In this document: one piece after another, positions 1-7,787 of the stretch
Layout of the letters: each line of letters begins with the position of its first letter
Numbering within the stretch: the stretch's first letter is position 1
Assembly (NCBI GenBank): GCA_018901625.1
Contig: JAHIEM010000071.1
Span: forward strand, 1-18,382
Direction: 5' to 3'
DNA from: Nanobdellota archaeon
Lineage (GTDB): Archaea > Nanobdellota > Nanobdellia > Pacearchaeales > GW2011-AR1
Length of the DNA stretch: 18,382 nt
The notes under the pieces: model-generated
What the model was told of the DNA's origin: nothing
Seen by the model: the letters and a program-made list of their open reading frames with translations, nothing else
The model's database searches: none
Program-made: the position numbers and the translations under genes

Positions 1-128
1 ATAACAACTAATTCTAGTCTTTCCTGCGGATTGTCCCTATTTATTGAATTTTTACTGCCTTTCGGCGAGTATCAATGACTTAACAGGAGTTTCCCGCATA
101 TAGCCAGATTTTAGTGCAGCTAATATTA
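1..128 (-). ncRNA. Group I self-splicing intron in 16S rRNA (5' part, runs off left edge)
   Basis: Read on the minus strand, normal 16S sequence stops after the exon end UGCGGU (129-134) and gives way to sequence with no 16S counterpart. Its order is that of a group I intron core. P1 pairs exon UGCGGU with the internal guide GCUGCA (115-120), including a U·G at the splice site. P4 is GCGGGA (92-97) with UCCGC (26-30). P5 is UCCUGUU (82-88) with AAUAGGG (35-41). An extension of P5 is capped by GCC-GAAA-GGC (57-66). The CAAUCCGCAGG strand is typical of the P4/P6 junction. P7, P9, the 3' splice site and any homing endonuclease lie outside the window. The insertion point is E. coli 955/956, close to the site S956 known from eukaryotic rDNA introns. 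A bulge-helix-bulge archaeal intron would lack this core. Confidence 0.85.
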
Positions 129-1013
<885 letters not shown>

Positions 1014-1083
1014 TATACAGTTTTTCTATCGAGAATTTAGCAAAATTATTTCTCGCTGCTTTAATGATTATTAATTTCTACTG

Positions 1084-1093
1084 ATTATATAAG
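1084..1093 (-). promoter_or_regulatory. Candidate 16S rRNA promoter (TATA box)
   Basis: On the minus strand this reads CTTATATAAT, a good archaeal TATA box. It would place transcription start near 1063, about 50 nt before the mature 16S 5' end. A short CGAGAA/TTCTCG stem lies in that leader. A second TATA-like stretch (TTTATATT, 1142-1149) is an alternative. Confidence 0.45.
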
Positions 1094-1137
1094 AAACAAA
1101 AGTTTCTCAAAACACACTTTCTCCACTTCTAATTCTC

Positions 1138-1455
1138 AAAAATATAAATTTTTGATGACTGTCAAAGTTTTAGAACTTTGAAGTCGTTAGAATTTGAAGG
1201 TCAGAAATTCATAAGAATTTCTGAAAAATCATTGGCGACTACTACAACACAATATCATCTAGAATATAAAATCTCGTCGATAATTAACTACCAAAAAGTT
1301 GCTGAGTACATTGTATTGCAACTTTAGGGTGTTCAGAAATGCAAACATTAGTGGGCATTTCTGACATGATGAATCAAAAATCAGAACAAAATCTTGTATT
1401 AACTAGATGACAAACTTTCGTACATCATACCTTACTAAAAATTTCAACTAAGGTA
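1138..1455. other. Cluster of perfect hairpins in a gene-free region upstream of 16S
   Basis: The 477-bp gap between the MFS gene and 16S has no convincing ORF but a series of inverted repeats. CAAAGTT/AACTTTG is at 1163-1169 and 1174-1180, with an outer GACT/AGTC. TCAGAAATTC/GAATTTCTGA is at 1201-1210 and 1215-1224. AAAGTTGC/GCAACTTT is at 1295-1302 and 1318-1325. TCAGAAATGC/GCATTTCTGA is at 1333-1342 and 1355-1364. TACCTTA/TAAGGTA is at 1428-1434 and 1449-1455. Two stems share the TCAGAAAT start. They could form a structured RNA, an extended pre-rRNA leader, or binding sites. No known RNA family was recognised. Confidence 0.5.
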
Positions 1456-1490
1456 CTCATCATAGTTAACATTTTAACAATGAAGTAGTA

Positions 1491-2543
1491 TTAATTTGCT
1501 TTATAAACCTTTCGCTGTTTTCTGTGATTATTAAGGGGAGAAAATCTCAGACCAAAATAAATTGCTGCAGTTGAAATAAGGATTATCGCCCCAATTAGCC
1601 ATAAGGAAGTTAACTTTATCCCAAAATAAATTGGAAAAACTCCAAGTATTAGAGCTAGGCAATTTACTCCAAAAGCAAAACCCGGCCTTCCTGGAAAAAG
1701 ATTTGACACAGCCACGAGTGTAATTGGCATTACAATATTAAACAAGAACATTCCAGCTATTGCAAGATACCACACATTGGGGAATATTGTCAGCAGAACT
1801 GCTGAGATAATAAGAGAAATCATTGAGATTCTTATCCACCCAAATTTATCCCCAAGAATCCCTCCAATAAATTTTCCTAGAAAAACTCCAAAAACCAGAA
1901 AAATAATTAGATAGATATTTGTTTTCCATGGAAAAATCAGCAAGAAACCAACAAAACCCCGCGTAGCTATTGCAAAGAAAAGAAGAAGGAAGATTAATTC
2001 AAAATATTTCACTCTCACTTTCTCATGTTTGTAATTAAGATTAGGAAGTTTTGTAATAGTAATCAGAACAAAAAACAAAACGAGCAGAAAGTAGAATATT
2101 TCTTGCTTGAATAATCCTAGATTCCCAATCAGTGTCCCAATAAAAAGACCAATTGCTCCCGGAGCAACAAAAATTCCCGGAGCAGTTGCTCTTTTAGGAG
2201 TGAGATTCAAGCTAATAACTCCCCCGCCAACATGGAACAGTGCATTCCCAATTCCCGCAAGAACAACTGCAGTTAGAGGAGAGTAAAACAAAAGAAATAC
2301 TGCAAAAAAGTTAAACACAATTCCGCCTAGCGCAAATTGTTTTGGGGCTTTAAACTTATCAGCTAAGACTCCGAATGGGACTTGCAGCGCGAATGCCAGT
2401 ATGCCGTATAACACCACTAGCCCAAAAAATGGAAAATTAGTTAAATCAAATTTTAAGATACTGAATAAAACACCAGCGCAAACAGCGTCTATTAATCCAT
2501 GTCCTAAGCCATATACACTAAGATTCTTTACTATGTTTTTCAT
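1491..2543 (-). CDS. MFS family transporter
   Basis: A 350-aa integral membrane protein made mostly of hydrophobic segments, as in the Major Facilitator Superfamily. The loop motif GVLADKFKAPK at residues 58-68 matches MFS motif A (GxxxD+xxx+). A second copy, GGILGDKFGWIR (227-238), lies in the second half, as expected from the internal duplication of the fold. Length is slightly below the usual 380-450 aa, so one or two of the 12 helices may be short or absent. The substrate cannot be read from sequence; the GNALFHVGGG stretch recalls drug/efflux-type MFS proteins, which is only a hint. Its start overlaps the stop of the upstream small membrane protein by 4 nt (ATGA), so the two are probably translationally coupled. 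It is the last gene of a three-gene operon. Confidence 0.8.
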   Translation of the reverse strand: MKNIVKNLSVYGLGHGLIDAVCAGVLFSILKFDLTNFPFFGLVVLYGILAFALQVPFGVLADKFKAPKQFALGGIVFNFFAVFLLFYSPLTAVVLAGIGNALFHVGGGVISLNLTPKRATAPGIFVAPGAIGLFIGTLIGNLGLFKQEIFYFLLVLFFVLITITKLPNLNYKHEKVRVKYFELIFLLLFFAIATRGFVGFLLIFPWKTNIYLIIFLVFGVFLGKFIGGILGDKFGWIRISMISLIISAVLLTIFPNVWYLAIAGMFLFNIVMPITLVAVSNLFPGRPGFAFGVNCLALILGVFPIYFGIKLTSLWLIGAIILISTAAIYFGLRFSPLNNHRKQRKVYKAN

Positions 2544-2848
2544 ATAAACCTCCCAAGGGCAATTCCAATTAAAAAACTAGATAAATTCGCGCAAAATGAT
2601 AATATTGCTGATGTCTTCCATCTCAAGTCAAATAGTAGTTTTATCAAAAATATTTCTACTGCAAAAACTAAAAACTCTAATGTAATCATGTTAATTCCAA
2701 ATAACAATAAAAAATTTAAGAGAGGATTAGTAATAGAATTAATCAAAATAGAGTACCCTATTAGTTTAAGATAATCTTTTCTAAAAAATAAGCAGAACAC
2801 TCCCCACTCAATTATTATTGTTAAAATCCAGGCAAAAATTAAATTCAT
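2540..2848 (-). CDS. Small integral membrane protein, unknown
   Basis: A 102-aa very hydrophobic protein with about four predicted membrane segments and a few charged residues in short loops (FFRKDYLK near residue 25, DLRWK near 75). No family was recognised. It starts one base after the stop of the signal-peptide protein upstream and overlaps the MFS gene downstream by 4 nt. The three genes therefore look like one transcription unit, and the protein may act with the transporter or the anchored protein. Both tight junctions support it being a real gene. Confidence 0.65.
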   Translation of the reverse strand: MNLIFAWILTIIIEWGVFCLFFRKDYLKLIGYSILINSITNPLLNFLLLFGINMITLEFLVFAVEIFLIKLLFDLRWKTSAILSFCANLSSFLIGIALGRFI

Positions 2849-2849
2849 C

Positions 2850-3401
2850 TTACTTTCTTCGTTTACTCAGGATGACAACTACTATTAAAATAGCAACAAT
2901 TGGGATTATGAGGTATAGATAAATCTTATAATCTCTTTTTATTTTTGGCTCTGGAGGGACTAATGAATTAAGGCTGATATTATAGCTATTTACGACTTTA
3001 TCTTCCGTGCTTGTAATCGAAACAGTTTTTGAGAAGTCTAAATTTTCAATAACTTTTACTGCCTTTGAAGAATTAAAATACTCCTGAACTTGAGAATAAT
3101 CATTATTTGTCAAGATTGAAGAATCAAAATCAGACTTTTTAACAGCGTACACTGAAATAACACAAAACTTATAGAATGAACCACTGACAGATCCGTCCTC
3201 ATCAATTATTTTTGGGCTGCACATACCTGGAATGTCTCCATACACAACAAAAACATATTCTGGAAAATCATCCATATTAGAAATATGATTCTCAATCGGT
3301 ATGTCTTTAACTGTGGGATTCGGAGGAGAAGGTATATCTGCACTCACAAATGGCAAAATCGCCAAGAGTATTATCCCAATAATTAAAATTGATTTTCTCA
3401 T
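2850..3401 (-). CDS. Membrane-anchored extracytoplasmic protein with signal peptide, unknown
   Basis: A 183-aa protein with a clear N-terminal signal sequence (MRKSILIIGIILLAILPFVSA, residues 1-21) and one C-terminal hydrophobic helix (about 161-178) followed by KRRK. This is a type I topology: the middle ~135 residues face outward and a short basic tail stays inside. The outward domain has two cysteines (CSPKI, KFCVIS) that could form a disulfide. No known domain was recognised. It leads the three-gene operon with the small membrane protein and the MFS transporter. The ATG is supported by a TATA-like box 25.5 bp upstream, which suggests a leaderless transcript. It could be a substrate-binding or structural partner of the transporter; that is inference from position only. 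Confidence 0.7.
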   Translation of the reverse strand: MRKSILIIGIILLAILPFVSADIPSPPNPTVKDIPIENHISNMDDFPEYVFVVYGDIPGMCSPKIIDEDGSVSGSFYKFCVISVYAVKKSDFDSSILTNNDYSQVQEYFNSSKAVKVIENLDFSKTVSITSTEDKVVNSYNISLNSLVPPEPKIKRDYKIYLYLIIPIVAILIVVVILSKRRK

Positions 3402-3422
3402 AATCTGATAAATTATTTCCTC

Positions 3423-3430
3423 TTTTTAAA
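3423..3430 (-). promoter_or_regulatory. TATA box of the three-gene envelope operon
   Basis: TTTAAAAA on the minus strand, preceded by CGAGATG. Its centre lies 25.5 bp before the ATG at 3401, so transcription would begin at the start codon. Confidence 0.5.
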
Positions 3431-3442
3431 CATCTCGATAAC

Positions 3443-3458
3443 TTCAATCTCAATTGAA
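3443..3458 (-). repeat. 16-bp hairpin directly after the Cys-rich gene
   Basis: TTCAAT-TGAG-ATTGAA on the minus strand, abutting the stop codon at 3459. An inverted copy of the same 16 bases lies at 5642-5657, just after the nucleotidyltransferase stop. It may act in 3'-end formation. Confidence 0.45.
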
Positions 3459-5546
3459 CTATCCCCCGCCAAACAGTCTCTTAAACCATGAAATAATCTT
3501 CTCAATAAATCCCTGCGAGATGCAATTATTATTCACGCAAACATTTGAAGAACATTCAAAATTATTATCACAAGCTTCATTCTTCTTCTGCTCAACAAAT
3601 CCGCCCATATCAGAGCAGTATTTTCCTGACTTTCTATATCCAAATGGGTAGCATTTTCCATCAAGAGGGCACGAATCTTTGCATATTAGCATTATTCCTT
3701 CAGAAACCATTTCAACAATTGGTTCGCACCTTCCATTTACACATTTATTAGTTTTTGGGCACTCTTCCGCAGGAACACCAAGTTCACAAGAAGGTTGAGA
3801 ACAATCACTATCAGTTTTGCATTCCTGAACTGGGCTAGTAGTAGTTTCCTCTTGAAGATAACACTCATTCCCCAAAGAGAAAGAATTTATTCCGCACTTT
3901 CCGATGCATTTAATCACATCTTCGTTCTTTTCTTCAACACCATATTTTTGCTCGCACTTCTCTACACTTTTCTCGCAGTGGCTGGCACAAAAATTAGAAG
4001 CAAACTTCTTCCAATAATCAGCTGACTTGCAAGCGTCTCTTTCTGTTGATTTAGAACTCTCGCCATCATAGCACTCAAAATAAACATTTCTAAATCCTTT
4101 GTTTAATATTTCACTAATATTGGTCTCTCCTTCTGAACATTTAAAATAAATAACTTCATCATTCCCATCTTGTTTAGTATAAGCTAAACTGCCGCATGTT
4201 GATTTCCATGTTACTTCTGCGCCTTTATAATCTTTATAATTAATTACACAACTTCCTGGTCCAGCTTCTGCATAACAAAACTTTGTGCCTTCATCAGCAG
4301 GAGTAAATTGCCCAGCTAAATAACATTGCTGCTGCTTGCTTGTTCCTTCAAACTTGCAGGTTATCTTTTCTGTAATTGCTTCTCCTTTTATGCATGCTCC
4401 CTTGCTATTTGTATCACAACCGTTTGGGCAAGTGATATATTCAGTTTGTATGTAACCCTGAGCATCACAATAATGTTCAATTAACTGCCAATTGTAGCAG
4501 CCATCAGATCCTCCAGTTCTTATTCTTAAATCTCTTGAAGGGTCGTCTGCAGAAGAATAACTTCTAAATCCATAAGTATGAGCATATTCAAAAATATTTT
4601 TCCCCCCATCTGGATCAGAACAATAACTTGGAATCCAGTTAGGATTATAATCATAGCATTTATCTGTTTCCTGATCCCAGTATCTTTTAGGATTATCTAA
4701 ACAAGAATCAATATCAAGATCAATAGAAGGACAGCTTTCACATGAACAATATCCAGTTCCCATATTTAATGCACACTTTGCAATAGTTCCATCATCGCAT
4801 TTAATATTAGAACAAGTCTGGCTTGTTTCTTTTAAGCAAGCTCCATTAGAACAGCCATACTCACAATCAATATAATTCCCAAACCCAACAGCAACAAAAT
4901 TAGAGTCTTCTGAAGGGCTGCATGTATAATCAACCAGCTTTCCTTCATCATTGCATTCATCTACATATTCTATTCCAGATTCACCACCATTATTATTTTT
5001 ATATTTTACTGTAGTTGTTCCTTTTAAGAATTTATCCTGATACCAATTACTCTTACCTGGCTGTTCAGTATCTGTGCAAGTAGCAGTTTCGTAGCAAACC
5101 CCCTCATAACATCCACAAGGAATTTCCATTAATTTTATAGCATCATTCTCGCAATAATATTCTAGTAAATTCACTCCCAAGCACTGGTCTTCTTTAGATT
5201 CTACTCCAGAAATAACTGCCTTACCTTTAACATACTTTGATATTCCTGCATCTGAATCAGTGCATGCAGCAACCCACGACGCACATTTATTTTCAGTTCT
5301 AACATTATAATTTAAAGTTAAATCATCCTGGCTAACTTGCCTATCTTTATTCATGTCTGCCCAATCACACCATCTATTCGCTTCAGAGCAGGTTTGATTT
5401 ATTTTTGCACTAATATAAGATAAATCCACAGAATTTGCCTTCCCGTCTTTATTCACATCAGCATCATAACAAGTATAAGCACTCACAACACTAATCAAAC
5501 TAGATAACAAAATAAATGAGACTAAAATTAATACACCCCTCTTCAT
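3459..5546 (-). CDS. Secreted Cys-rich protein with dockerin-like EF-hands and repeated modules
   Basis: From the ATG at 5546 this is 695 aa. Residues 1-23 are a signal peptide (MKRGVLILVSF... ending VVSA). Two calcium-binding loops follow: DVNKDGKANSVDL at 30-42 and DMNKDRQVSQDDL at 64-76, the dockerin-type pair. Then come three loosely repeated Cys modules starting C-T/S-D, with a later L-x-E/D-Y/H-x-C and ending C-x-x-GC-x-x-G-x-C (about 95-151, 157-240, 310-395), then more disulfide-rich segments. The C-terminus FIEKIISWFKRLFGGG looks like an amphipathic helix. The pattern resembles DPANN surface proteins, by recollection only. The start at 5546 has a TATA box 25.5 bp upstream and puts the signal peptide first. 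An in-frame ATG at 5600 adds 18 residues and has its own TATA box. Partners are unknown. Confidence 0.8.
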   Translation of the reverse strand: MKRGVLILVSFILLSSLISVVSAYTCYDADVNKDGKANSVDLSYISAKINQTCSEANRWCDWADMNKDRQVSQDDLTLNYNVRTENKCASWVAACTDSDAGISKYVKGKAVISGVESKEDQCLGVNLLEYYCENDAIKLMEIPCGCYEGVCYETATCTDTEQPGKSNWYQDKFLKGTTTVKYKNNNGGESGIEYVDECNDEGKLVDYTCSPSEDSNFVAVGFGNYIDCEYGCSNGACLKETSQTCSNIKCDDGTIAKCALNMGTGYCSCESCPSIDLDIDSCLDNPKRYWDQETDKCYDYNPNWIPSYCSDPDGGKNIFEYAHTYGFRSYSSADDPSRDLRIRTGGSDGCYNWQLIEHYCDAQGYIQTEYITCPNGCDTNSKGACIKGEAITEKITCKFEGTSKQQQCYLAGQFTPADEGTKFCYAEAGPGSCVINYKDYKGAEVTWKSTCGSLAYTKQDGNDEVIYFKCSEGETNISEILNKGFRNVYFECYDGESSKSTERDACKSADYWKKFASNFCASHCEKSVEKCEQKYGVEEKNEDVIKCIGKCGINSFSLGNECYLQEETTTSPVQECKTDSDCSQPSCELGVPAEECPKTNKCVNGRCEPIVEMVSEGIMLICKDSCPLDGKCYPFGYRKSGKYCSDMGGFVEQKKNEACDNNFECSSNVCVNNNCISQGFIEKIISWFKRLFGGG

Positions 5547-5567
5547 TTTAGGGTTAATTATTTCTTC

Positions 5568-5575
5568 TTTATAAA
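5568..5575 (-). promoter_or_regulatory. TATA box for the Cys-rich gene (start 5546)
   Basis: TTTATAAA, centre 25.5 bp before the ATG at 5546, matching the leaderless spacing seen elsewhere in the window. It lies inside the longer reading frame that begins at 5600. Confidence 0.55.
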
Positions 5576-5621
5576 TATTTCCTTTAATCTTGTTTTTCAT
5601 AAAAATCTGTAAACTAAGACG

Positions 5622-5629
5622 TTTTTAAA
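5622..5629 (-). promoter_or_regulatory. Second TATA box for the Cys-rich gene (start 5600)
   Basis: TTTAAAAA on the minus strand, preceded by CGCTAGG. Its centre is 25.5 bp before the in-frame ATG at 5600. A small hairpin AACCTA-GCGA-TAGGTT (5628-5643) overlaps its upstream side. Confidence 0.45.
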
Positions 5630-5641
5630 CCTAGCGATAGG

Positions 5642-5657
5642 TTCAATTGAGATTGAA
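5642..5657 (+). repeat. 16-bp hairpin after the nucleotidyltransferase gene
   Basis: TTCAAT-TGAG-ATTGAA on the plus strand, 4 bp beyond the stop at 5662. It is the exact inverted copy of the element at 3443-3458. Both copies sit at gene 3' ends. Confidence 0.45.
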
Positions 5658-5661
5658 TTAT

Positions 5662-6237
5662 TCAAACTAACTCAGCATCAAAACCAATCTCTCTCGCCCT
5701 AGAAGAAATCATTTCATTCACACTTTTTCCATAAATCTCAGCACTAATCTCAGCCATAACGAGATTATGAACTCTTAAAACTTTCCTCTCTAAAGCAGAA
5801 ACTCCCCCTCCATCAACAATTGCCTCGTCTCGCAAGTCAAAAGCAAGTGCAAAAATATCAAAATTAACACTTGCAAGATAGTTTCTTATGCTTGGCGCGA
5901 GATTCATTTTTCTCAAATAGAGAATATTATCAAGAGGAACTAAATCAACTTGATTCTCAGCAGCAGATAATTCAGGATTTCCAAATCTGTTTGTTCTTGA
6001 AGTCCAACCATCAGGCAGCTTTAACCTCTCTCTCGCTCTCTCAACAACAAAATCAAAATCCTTGCTGGCAACTTCTGTTCCATGCACAGCTCTAATCAGG
6101 GTTTTATAGAGAAATCCCCCGATAACCCAGACTCTCCCGCGGGAATTCATGCTGACAATATTCACAGCATCTCTAAATTTCGGGTCAGCATAAGCTCTCT
6201 CCCGAAACTGCTCAGATAAATAATCAATAAACATCAT
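5662..6237 (-). CDS. Minimal nucleotidyltransferase (Pol beta superfamily, CCA/polyA-polymerase head-like)
   Basis: A 191-aa protein that keeps the core motifs of the polymerase-beta nucleotidyltransferase fold. The glycine pair is in VWVIGGFLY (residues 36-44), followed by the metal-binding pair DFDF (60-63) and a third carboxylate in VDLVPL (97-102). Beyond these, FDIFALAFDL (126-135) and VDGGGVSALERKVLRV (141-156) resemble the head-domain end of CCA-adding enzymes and poly(A) polymerases (RDFTINALAxD...DGxxDLxxxxLR). It lacks the helical body and tail that bind tRNA there, so a full CCA enzyme is unlikely. The substrate is unknown; transfer of a nucleotide to an RNA, protein or small molecule is possible. 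It stands alone, with a TATA box 25.5 bp before the ATG. Confidence 0.65.
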   Translation of the reverse strand: MMFIDYLSEQFRERAYADPKFRDAVNIVSMNSRGRVWVIGGFLYKTLIRAVHGTEVASKDFDFVVERARERLKLPDGWTSRTNRFGNPELSAAENQVDLVPLDNILYLRKMNLAPSIRNYLASVNFDIFALAFDLRDEAIVDGGGVSALERKVLRVHNLVMAEISAEIYGKSVNEMISSRAREIGFDAELV

Positions 6238-6258
6238 AAGTCTTCTTATTATCTTGGA

Positions 6259-6266
6259 TTTATAAG
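6259..6266 (-). promoter_or_regulatory. TATA box of the nucleotidyltransferase gene
   Basis: CTTATAAA on the minus strand, centre 25.5 bp before the ATG at 6237, predicting a leaderless mRNA. The rest of the 6238-6521 gap is AT-rich with no ORF and no tRNA seen. A further TATA-like CTTATAAAAAT lies near 6464-6474. Confidence 0.5.
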
Positions 6267-6512
6267 AATTATTGTGCTGAGAGTTAATCTCTCCTAACCA
6301 ATTTAATCAATCTTAAAAACAAGCGGATTATAGATTAATAGTACAGACTATTCCAAAGTTAATAAAAATTTAAGATTAATTCAAACAGATGGTTCAATTG
6401 AAAGTTAATTTTTTGCCTTATAGATTCTATATTTGAAAGATTGTGAAAACCTGCTAAAATTTTTATAAGCTATACAAAAATTATCCCTTAAGCAGATAGT
6501 TATAGAGTTATC

Positions 6513-6521
6513 AAAAAAAAA
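6513..6521 (-). terminator. U-tract terminator of rps2
   Basis: Nine consecutive T on the minus strand immediately follow the rps2 stop codon (TGA, 6522-6524). Oligo-U runs are the usual archaeal termination signal. Confidence 0.6.
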
Positions 6522-7517
6522 TCACCTATTCTTCTCTTCCGAATCTAACTTCAAGATTCCCTCAATCTTCTCAATATCTTTCCTCTTCTCATCAATAGCC
6601 TTCTTAGTCCTCTTTGGCTGCAGGTCTTCAAGCTTCTCACCAATAAAATCTTCCATATCAGGGAGTTTCTTTGATATTCCTTGCGATTTCATATATTCTC
6701 TTGACAGAATATAAAAGAGAACCCCAAGAGATTTATTGCTCTTGTTATTTGCAGGTATAATAAAATCTGCATCTCTTGCAAGATTATTAGTATCGCAGAC
6801 AGCAAATATCCTCTTCTTAACATTAGAAGCATCAGTCATTGCATTCTTATCAAGCCAGGGGTCGCATACAAAAATCATCTCTGTCTCAAAGAAATCAGGC
6901 AAATCTGTATTCGTAATTATCCCGGCAGGATATTTCTTAGTAAATACCCGAACTCCTGTTAGTTCTGAAAATAATTTAACAGCTCTCCACCCTGCCTCTC
7001 TTTTGCAGACAACAACCCAGTCTTGTGGTTTGTATTTAGCAATCTCTTTTGCAGCTTCGCCTATCTTCTGGTCAATAATATTAGTATTAATAATTGCTAT
7101 GCCGTCAGCTCTTCTTCTGTAAACAAATTTTCTCATATCAGGAGTTATCACCTTTGTTCCAATATAACACCCTGCCTTGACATAATCCTCAATAGGAATT
7201 AGTGTATTAGAAGTCTGTTTCTTCTCATCTTCATCTTTCTTCCCTAATTTCTTCTTCTTGCCCTCTTCAGTCTTGTCTAAACTCTTCTCATCTTCCTCAA
7301 GCTCTTTCTCAGCCTCTTTATCACCTAAACTTTCAGCCATCTTCTCAGCTTTCTCCAGAATCTCTTTCTTTCCTTCAGCTTCTGCCTGCTTCTTTTTCTC
7401 TCTTTCAAGCTTTCTTGCTGCTTTCTCTTCGTCAGAAATCTTCTTGTTTTCAGATTTCTGAGCACTGTCAGAAACAGGAAGTGTTTCTGAAGCTTCAGTT
7501 AATTTTTGTCTTGGCAT
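6522..7517 (-). CDS. rps2: Small ribosomal subunit protein uS2 with long charged N-terminal extension
   Basis: The uS2 core spans about residues 105-275. IPIEDYVKAGCYIGTKVITPDMRKF, cut here as IPIEDYVKAGCYIGT (107-121), opens it. ADGIAIINTNIIDQKI, the YPAGIITN loop, FVCDP and CDTNNLARDADFIIPANNK follow, all in uS2 order. Before the core are about 104 residues rich in Lys and Glu that look like a coiled coil or disordered segment; a short charged tail follows the core. Archaeal uS2 is usually 200-240 aa, so 331 aa is long. No Met lies close to the core, which favours the long form. It follows eno, as in the archaeal rpoK-eno-rps2 cluster. A T9 run right after the stop ends the unit. The protein sits on the 30S body/head junction, as known for the family. 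Confidence 0.93.
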   Translation of the reverse strand: MPRQKLTEASETLPVSDSAQKSENKKISDEEKAARKLEREKKKQAEAEGKKEILEKAEKMAESLGDKEAEKELEEDEKSLDKTEEGKKKKLGKKDEDEKKQTSNTLIPIEDYVKAGCYIGTKVITPDMRKFVYRRRADGIAIINTNIIDQKIGEAAKEIAKYKPQDWVVVCKREAGWRAVKLFSELTGVRVFTKKYPAGIITNTDLPDFFETEMIFVCDPWLDKNAMTDASNVKKRIFAVCDTNNLARDADFIIPANNKSNKSLGVLFYILSREYMKSQGISKKLPDMEDFIGEKLEDLQPKRTKKAIDEKRKDIEKIEGILKLDSEEKNR

Positions 7518-7588
7518 TTTATATCTGATAATTTCTTATGTTTAATCTTTCCTCTGTCATTTTTATTGATAACTAATTTATAACAAGC

Positions 7589-7625
7589 GCACGGGTTAAT
7601 CCAAATTGTTTCAGTTGGTACGTGC
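7589..7625 (-). other. Hairpin downstream of an orphan promoter; candidate small RNA or rps2 leader
   Basis: GCACG (7621-7625) pairs with CGTGC (7589-7593); inside, CCAA can pair with TTGG. The TATA at 7653-7660 would start RNA near 7631, just before this stem, with no start codon there. The gap 7518-7787 has no supported ORF. Confidence 0.3.
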
Positions 7626-7649
7626 CTAAGTTAAGATTAGATATTTAGT

Positions 7650-7662
7650 GGGTTTTTAAACC
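7650..7662 (-). promoter_or_regulatory. Promoter upstream of rps2, no ATG at the expected start
   Basis: The minus strand reads GGTTTAAAAACCC preceded by CGCAA, the same motif seen before rrp4 (14484-14491). The predicted start near 7631 lies 114 nt before rps2. A second TATA-like ATTATAAATT near 7574-7582 could give a 36-nt rps2 leader. Confidence 0.4.
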
Positions 7663-7787
7663 TTGCGAGTAAATTAAGTAAAGGCGGGCAAAGGTTTATT
7701 TTAAACTTAATTGTTCAAGCATCATCTGAAATTTCTTCTCTTGTTTTTCTCAACCCCTCCTAAACTCTGTCATCTAAGCTATAAGAA

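Noticed and set aside
1201..1364. CRISPR-like repeats (shared TCAGAAAT stems)
   Set aside because: Only two imperfectly matching units with different loops and no regular spacers.
1361..1372. C/D box sRNA (CTGA followed by ATGATGA)
   Set aside because: Boxes are not in a C-D'-C'-D order with usual spacing and no second D box is found; a chance match in AT-rich DNA is likely.
6238..6521. tRNA or small gene in the gap
   Set aside because: No cloverleaf, no T-loop GGTTCRA in context and no ATG frame on the coding strand; GGTTCAATTGA at 6391 lacks partner arms.
7258..7461. Ser/Phe-rich plus-strand frame
   Set aside because: Antisense of the Lys/Glu-rich uS2 extension.
7680..7787. 12-codon frame preceded by GGAGGGG downstream of eno
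   Set aside because: Too short and TTG-started; no independent support.
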